Of a DNA stretch of 10,047 bases, positions 5,723 through 10,047 are shown piece after piece. Where the stretch lies: positions 1-10,047 of the forward strand of contig URTQ01000046.1 of assembly GCA_900550855.1 (NCBI GenBank). Reading direction: 5' to 3'. Each line of letters opens with the position of its first letter. The stretch's first letter is position 1. The notes beneath the pieces were generated by a model that saw nothing but the letters and a program-made list of their open reading frames with translations, was not told the origin of the DNA and made no database searches. Origin of the DNA: an uncultured Eubacteriales bacterium (lineage in GTDB: Bacteria; Bacillota; Clostridia; Christensenellales; CAG-917). A program made the translations under genes and the position numbers.

Positions 5723-7864
5723 ATGGACGAATTGCTTGTAAAACTCAGAAAAACATATCCGACGAATTATGCGGAAATTAAAAAAGCGCACGATTTTGCA
5801 GAGGAAGCACACCGCGGACAAAAGAGAAGTTCGGGGGAAGATTACTTTATCCACCCCTGCGCCGTCGTGGAAATTCTCGCGGATTTCGGCTTTGACTCGT
5901 CAACGGTCATAGCCGCGTTTTTGCACGACGTTTTGGAAGATACGTCCGTAACTTACGACGAACTCAAAGAAAATTTCGGCGGCGAGATTTGCGAACTCGT
6001 CGAGGGCGTCACCAAACTCGACAAACTGCAATTCGTCAACAGAGAAGAAGCGCAAGCGGAAAATTTCAGAAAGATTTTCGTCGCTATGGCAAAGGATTTG
6101 CGAGTGATAATCATCAAACTCGCCGACCGCTTGCACAATATGCGCTCGCTTCAATATTTGCCCGAGGAAAAGCAAAAACGCATCGCAAAAGAGACGCTCG
6201 ACATCTACGCGCCGCTTGCGGGCAGGCTCGGTATCTCGTTCTTCAAATGCGAACTTGAAGACCTTGCGATGAAATATCTGCTTCCCACAGAATATAAGTA
6301 CATCGCCGAGAACGTCGCGAGAAAAAAATCCGAAAGACAAGGCTTTTTGGACGCTATTTGCAAGCAAATCGAGGCAAAACTCAAAGAAATGGGCATACAC
6401 GGCGAGGTGAACGGCAGACCCAAACACTTCTATTCCGTGTACAAGAAAATGCACAATCTGCATATCGACATAGACCAGATTTACGACCTTTTGGCAGTGC
6501 GCATCATCGTCGATTCCGTCAAGGATTGCTACACGATGCTCGGCGAAATCCATACGATGTGGAAGCCTATGCCGGGGCGTTTTAAGGACTATATCGCAAT
6601 GCCAAAGGCAAACAACTATCAGTCCTTGCACACGACGGTCGTCACGCCGTTCAACGAAACCTTCGAAATTCAAATCCGCACTTACGAAATGCACAAAGTG
6701 GCGGAATACGGCGTTGCGGCGCACTGGAAGTACAAAGAGGGTACGACGGGCAAAGACAGCGAACTCGACAGCAAAGTGCGTTGGCTTCGCGAAGTTATGG
6801 ACGCGCAAAAGGACATCGACGGCGCAAAAGAGTTTATGGACGCCGTCAAAATCAACGTGTTCGACGACGAAGTGTTCGTGTTCACGCCAAAGGGCGACGT
6901 TTTCGACTTGCCCGTAGGCTCGACCCCACTCGACCTTGCGTATAAAATTCACTCTGCAATCGGCAACAAGTGTATCGGCGCAAAGGTGAACAAGCGTATG
7001 GTGCCGTTTTCCACCAAACTTCAAAACGGCGACATCGTCGAAATCATCACGTCCAACGCATCGAAAGGTCCGAGCCTCGACTGGCTCAAATACGTCCATA
7101 CCGCTTCTGCGCGCTCTAAAATCCGCGCTTACTTCAAGAAAGAGAAGAAGGACGAAAACATCGCAAGAGGCAAGGAAATGCTCGAAAAAGAGGCGAAACG
7201 CAGGGGGTACGCGCTTGCGGACATCTTCACGCCCGACATTCTTTCGAGCATACTTCAACGCCACACAATGAGCAGCGAGGACGATTTGTACGCCGCCGTC
7301 GGTTTTGGCGGTATCACGACGAGTCAAGTCCTCACAAAGATAATTCAGGACTTCAAAAAAGAGGACCATTCCGCTCAAATCGCAGAAACGAATTTGCCTA
7401 TAACAGAGCAAAAACCGAGAAAGCACTCGAAGAGCGGCGTTCTTGTCAACGGCAACGCAAACTTTACCGTGCGTATGGCGCAATGTTGCTCGCCCGTCCC
7501 GGGTGACGAAATCGTCGGCTATATCTCGCGCGGCAGAGGCGTTTCCATTCATAGAAAAGACTGCCCGAACGTCAAGGGTATGGAAGACGAAAGACTCATT
7601 CAAGCGAGTTGGGACAGCGACGGCGAGGAAAGATTCAACGCAACGCTCACCATTATGTGCGAGAATAAGGGCGGTTTGCTCGCAACCATAACCGCGCATA
7701 TCGCAAACGCAAGGCTCGGCATATCTGCGGCAAACGTCAGAGTGGACGAAAAAGCAGGCATTGCGGAAGTCGTCGTCACCGTTCAAATCTCGAAAGCGAG
7801 CGAACTTGAAGAACTCGTAAGACAAATCAAAAATATAGAGGGCGTAATCGAGGTGAGAAGATGA
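5723..7864 (+). CDS. rel: Rel, bifunctional (p)ppGpp synthetase/hydrolase
   Basis: This encodes 713 residues. It transfers pyrophosphate from ATP to GDP or GTP to make (p)ppGpp on starved ribosomes and also hydrolyses it, setting the stringent response. The hydrolase HD domain is intact: His44, HDVLED (68-73) and KLADRLHNMRSL (132-143). The synthetase domain has GRPKHFYSVYKKM (231-243), RFKDYIAMPKANNYQSLHTT (286-305) and EIQIRT (315-320). RFKD is the RXKD form of the charged motif found in bifunctional enzymes, not the EXDD form of monofunctional RelA. A TGS domain spans about 387-443, a helical region follows, the zinc-finger-like domain has Cys588, Cys589, His610 and Cys614, and an ACT domain fills about 637-713. 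Length and domain order are normal. The start has only a weak purine stretch upstream. The stop overlaps the next ATG by 4 bases. The gene is often annotated relA or spoT. Confidence 0.96.
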   Translation: MDELLVKLRKTYPTNYAEIKKAHDFAEEAHRGQKRSSGEDYFIHPCAVVEILADFGFDSSTVIAAFLHDVLEDTSVTYDELKENFGGEICELVEGVTKLDKLQFVNREEAQAENFRKIFVAMAKDLRVIIIKLADRLHNMRSLQYLPEEKQKRIAKETLDIYAPLAGRLGISFFKCELEDLAMKYLLPTEYKYIAENVARKKSERQGFLDAICKQIEAKLKEMGIHGEVNGRPKHFYSVYKKMHNLHIDIDQIYDLLAVRIIVDSVKDCYTMLGEIHTMWKPMPGRFKDYIAMPKANNYQSLHTTVVTPFNETFEIQIRTYEMHKVAEYGVAAHWKYKEGTTGKDSELDSKVRWLREVMDAQKDIDGAKEFMDAVKINVFDDEVFVFTPKGDVFDLPVGSTPLDLAYKIHSAIGNKCIGAKVNKRMVPFSTKLQNGDIVEIITSNASKGPSLDWLKYVHTASARSKIRAYFKKEKKDENIARGKEMLEKEAKRRGYALADIFTPDILSSILQRHTMSSEDDLYAAVGFGGITTSQVLTKIIQDFKKEDHSAQIAETNLPITEQKPRKHSKSGVLVNGNANFTVRMAQCCSPVPGDEIVGYISRGRGVSIHRKDCPNVKGMEDERLIQASWDSDGEERFNATLTIMCENKGGLLATITAHIANARLGISAANVRVDEKAGIAEVVVTVQISKASELEELVRQIKNIEGVIEVRR

Positions 7865-8544
7865 CTTCCGAAAAGTATTTTCACCTTTACACAGGACCGC
7901 TTGACGTAAACACTTATATCGTCATAAACGGCAACGTCGGTTTCGTGGTAGACCCCGGCGGCGACGCACAAGAGATATATTCGATTTTCCAAAAACAAAA
8001 GGCAAAAATCGAGGCGATTTTACTCACGCACGCGCATTTCGACCATATAGGCGGCGTTGCGGAACTTTGCAGAATCGCAAGCAAGGGCGAGGACGGAAAA
8101 GAGAATCCGCAAAACGCGCCCACCATATTTTTGCATAAGGACGAACTCGAAAAAATCGGCTCGTATAAGAATATGGGCTTTTCGATGAACGCAAACCCCG
8201 AAAAGTTCGTTCCCGACATACTTTTGAAGGGCGGCGAAACCTTGAAAATCGCAGGACTCGACGTGAAAGTCATACATACGCCGGGTCACGCAAAGGGAAG
8301 CGTTTGCTACGTCGTATCAAACAAGATTTTCGTGGGCGACACGCTGTTTTTTATGTCGTACGGGCGCACGGATTTCTACGACGGAAACGCAAAAGACCTC
8401 AAAAATTCCATCGTGAACAAACTGTTTGCGCTAAAAGGCAACTACACGGTTTTGCCGGGACACGGCGAGCCGACAACCCTCGATTTCGAGAGAGCGAACA
8501 ACCCCGTACTTGAAAAAGAATCCGCGCATATAAATGCCGATTGA
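7861..8544 (+). CDS. MBL-fold metallo-hydrolase, glyoxalase II-like (YqgX/YcbL type)
   Basis: This encodes 227 residues of a cytoplasmic metallo-beta-lactamase-fold hydrolase. The metal ligands are all present: THAHFDH (56-62, giving His57, His59, Asp61 and His62), His143 in HTPGHAKGS, Asp160 in VGDTLF, and His201 in PGHGEPT. GRTDFYDG (168-175) is typical of the small glyoxalase II-like group, which lacks the C-terminal substrate domain of true GloB and is often active on S-lactoylglutathione or other thioesters in vitro. The physiological substrate is not known from sequence. The ATG overlaps the rel stop (ATGA), and GAGGTGAG (7850-7857) supplies the ribosome site, so translation is likely coupled to rel. 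hemZ starts 9 bases after the stop. Confidence 0.93.
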   Translation: MTSEKYFHLYTGPLDVNTYIVINGNVGFVVDPGGDAQEIYSIFQKQKAKIEAILLTHAHFDHIGGVAELCRIASKGEDGKENPQNAPTIFLHKDELEKIGSYKNMGFSMNANPEKFVPDILLKGGETLKIAGLDVKVIHTPGHAKGSVCYVVSNKIFVGDTLFFMSYGRTDFYDGNAKDLKNSIVNKLFALKGNYTVLPGHGEPTTLDFERANNPVLEKESAHINAD

Positions 8545-8553
8545 CCCGAATAG

Positions 8554-9972
8554 ATGATTGATTTTTCCATTTCAAACGACGAATATCAAAACGACTTGGC
8601 GGAACTTATAAGACCGTTTGAATCTCGCACGGACGAGAATATTTCGCTTGCGGTGGAATATCAAAATCAAGAGGGCGTTTTCAAAATTCAGATAACTTCA
8701 AACAAGTTTGACGGCTTCGTCAAAAACTACGTTTTCAAAATTGATACCGACGGCGAACTCGAACGCAAAAGAGTTGAGAAAAGATACCTCAAAATCGCAA
8801 TTTATCGCACTTTGAGTTTCCTTTTGAACGTCAATCTGCCGTACGGTTGCCTCACGGGTATACGCCCCACGAAACTGTACTGCGAAATCGAAAACGACAA
8901 GGATAGATACTCGAAATCGGCGCACGACGTGTTCTTGAAAGATTACAGCGTGAGCGAGGGAAAAGTCGAACTTATCGAGAAAATCGTGAGCGTGCAAAAA
9001 CCCATAAGGAACAAGTCGTCAAGGCAGTACGACGTGTTCGTTTTCATTCCGTTTTGTCCCACGAGGTGCGCGTATTGCTCTTTCGTGAGCCTTCCCATCG
9101 ACAAACAGCGCAAACTCGTAGAACCGTACGTCGATTGCCTTATCAGAGAACTCGAACAGACCAAAGAGATTATCGCCAAAAAGCGTATCAAGGTCAGGGC
9201 GGTGTACGTCGGTGGCGGTACGCCAACGTCGATAGGCGCACAACTTCTCGACAAGGTTTTGCAGCATTGCCACTTCGACGCGCCAGAATTTACCGTCGAG
9301 GCAGGACGCCCCGACACGATAAACGCGGATATCGTCGAGGTTATGCAAAAGCACGGCGTTACGCGCGTTTCCGTCAATCCGCAAACTTTCAACGACAAAA
9401 CCCTCGATATTATCGGTCGCAAGCACAAGAGCGCGGACACATACAACGCGTATATGCTCGTGAGGGATAAATTCGACGTGAATATGGATTTGATTGCGTG
9501 CTTGCCGAACGAAACCATAGACGATTTCAAGCGTAGCGTGGATATTGCCGTCGCGCTCGACCCCGCAAACGTCACAGTACATACGCTTTATATGAAAAAA
9601 GGTTCTGCGCTCAAACAGTGCGGCTACAACAACACCGACTTCGAAACCGCCTCGCAAATGGTGGATTACGCCTATAAAAAACTTACGTCGGCAGGGTACG
9701 AGCCGTACTATATGTATCGCCAAAAATACACGAGCGGCAATCTCGAAAACGTCGGATACGCAAAGAAGGGTAAAGCGTGCGTTTACAACGTCGATATTAT
9801 GGAAGAAGACACGTCTATAATCGCAAACGGCGCGAACGGAATCTCGAAAAAGTGGAATAAAAAGAAGAATCTTATCACTCGTTGCGCAAACTACAAAGAG
9901 CCGATAGAGTATATTAAGCATTTCGACTCAATGTTGGAACGACAACGTGAGTTCTGGTTACAACAAAAATAA
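8554..9972 (+). CDS. hemZ: HemZ-type radical SAM protein (coproporphyrinogen dehydrogenase-like)
   Basis: This encodes 472 residues. An N-terminal HemZ-specific region (about 1-150) contains YGCLTGIRPTKLY (97-109). The radical SAM domain follows, with the iron-sulfur motif CPTRCAYC (Cys168, Cys172, Cys175), GGGTPT (220-225), FTVEAGRPDTI (246-256) and RVSVNPQTFN (271-280). The stretch YMYRQKYTSGNLENVGYA (386-403) is also characteristic of HemZ. Named family members are linked to oxygen-independent conversion of coproporphyrinogen III, but the fourth cysteine of the HemN motif (CxxxCxxCxC) is absent here, being Ser-Phe, as in HemW and as I recall for HemZ. The usual GLPGE loop reads CLPNE (316-320). 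The true reaction is therefore uncertain. No clear ribosome site precedes the ATG; an in-frame TAG is immediately upstream. In Clostridia hisS usually follows, but the window ends first. Confidence 0.9.
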   Translation: MIDFSISNDEYQNDLAELIRPFESRTDENISLAVEYQNQEGVFKIQITSNKFDGFVKNYVFKIDTDGELERKRVEKRYLKIAIYRTLSFLLNVNLPYGCLTGIRPTKLYCEIENDKDRYSKSAHDVFLKDYSVSEGKVELIEKIVSVQKPIRNKSSRQYDVFVFIPFCPTRCAYCSFVSLPIDKQRKLVEPYVDCLIRELEQTKEIIAKKRIKVRAVYVGGGTPTSIGAQLLDKVLQHCHFDAPEFTVEAGRPDTINADIVEVMQKHGVTRVSVNPQTFNDKTLDIIGRKHKSADTYNAYMLVRDKFDVNMDLIACLPNETIDDFKRSVDIAVALDPANVTVHTLYMKKGSALKQCGYNNTDFETASQMVDYAYKKLTSAGYEPYYMYRQKYTSGNLENVGYAKKGKACVYNVDIMEEDTSIIANGANGISKKWNKKKNLITRCANYKEPIEYIKHFDSMLERQREFWLQQK

Positions 9973-10000
9973 GTTCGCGCTAACAAAATAACAAAAATTA

Positions 10001-10047
10001 AAATTTCCCCTTTCCTCAGGTGTTTTCCCTATCGCCGTTCCCCCTCT
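10001..10047 (-). repeat. G-rich dispersed repeat, right copy, cut by the window end
   Basis: On the plus strand this is a C/T-rich stretch starting 28 bases after the hemZ stop. Its reverse complement aligns without gaps to positions 14-60; the core 10004-10047 matches 14-57 at 39 of 44 positions. The copy runs to the last base, so its true outer edge is unknown. No reading frame or hairpin terminator is visible between hemZ and this copy; the 28 bases between them are A-rich. Confidence 0.75.

Noticed and set aside
5900..7825. A 641-codon minus-strand reading frame over rel
   Set aside because: It is exactly codon-aligned and antisense to a complete, motif-rich Rel. Its product is rich in Val, Phe, Arg, Asp and Cys, as expected from reversed codons, and shows no recognisable domain.
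9019..9921. A 300-codon minus-strand reading frame over hemZ, and similar frames over recJ (3451-4260) and secD (819-1415)
   Set aside because: All are codon-aligned shadows caused by avoidance of TTA, CTA and TCA codons; none has a plausible ribosome site or domain.
9973..10000. A terminator after hemZ
   Set aside because: The sequence is A-rich, with only a weak AT palindrome and no GC stem.
14..10047. The end repeats as terminal inverted repeats of one transposon
   Set aside because: The 10 kb between them are conserved core genes with no transposase or integrase, and the copies have diverged by about 11 percent.

Overview
The window looks like a chromosomal housekeeping segment from an anaerobic, Clostridia-type member of the Bacillota, probably uncultured. 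The evidence is separate secD and secF genes, a long Bacillus/Clostridium-type RecJ, a single bifunctional Rel, a HemZ-type radical SAM protein, and the gene order secD-secF-recJ-rel-MBL hydrolase-hemZ, which I know as a conserved neighbourhood in Clostridia. Base composition looks balanced by eye and coding density is high. I see no phage, plasmid, transposase, CRISPR, tRNA or rRNA sequence.

Layout: a G-rich repeat copy (about 14-60) and an 11-bp perfect hairpin (114-141) lie downstream of a small four-helix membrane protein gene on the minus strand (142-531, TIGR04086/DUF3792-like). A divergent promoter region (about 550-660) separates it from the plus-strand genes. secD (678-2033) and secF (2035-3237) form a tight pair that ends at a Rho-independent terminator (3245-3275). 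recJ (3286-5580) follows almost at once. A 142-bp gap carries a good sigma-A-type promoter and a structured leader for rel (5723-7864). rel overlaps the metallo-beta-lactamase-fold gene (7861-8544) by 4 bp, and hemZ (8554-9972) follows after 9 bp. The window ends inside a second, inverted copy of the G-rich repeat (about 10001-10047).

How the genes relate: SecD and SecF form the ion-driven accessory complex that helps the Sec translocon export proteins. RecJ is a 5'-3' single-strand exonuclease of recombination and repair. Rel makes and degrades (p)ppGpp. The MBL-fold hydrolase and HemZ are enzymes of less certain substrate that usually travel with rel. They share a neighbourhood and transcription units more than a single pathway.

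I found no convincing new multi-gene system. The most interesting signals are the diverged 44-47 bp inverted repeats at the two extreme ends. Each sits downstream of a gene 3' end in the same orientation relative to that gene, and together they may mark a dispersed repeat family and an assembly break. Other points are the Asp-to-Asn change at the proton-path motif of SecF, altered glycine motifs in HemZ, the inverted position of the small membrane gene with the usual intervening genes missing, and strong avoidance of TTA/CTA/TCA codons that creates very long spurious antisense reading frames.
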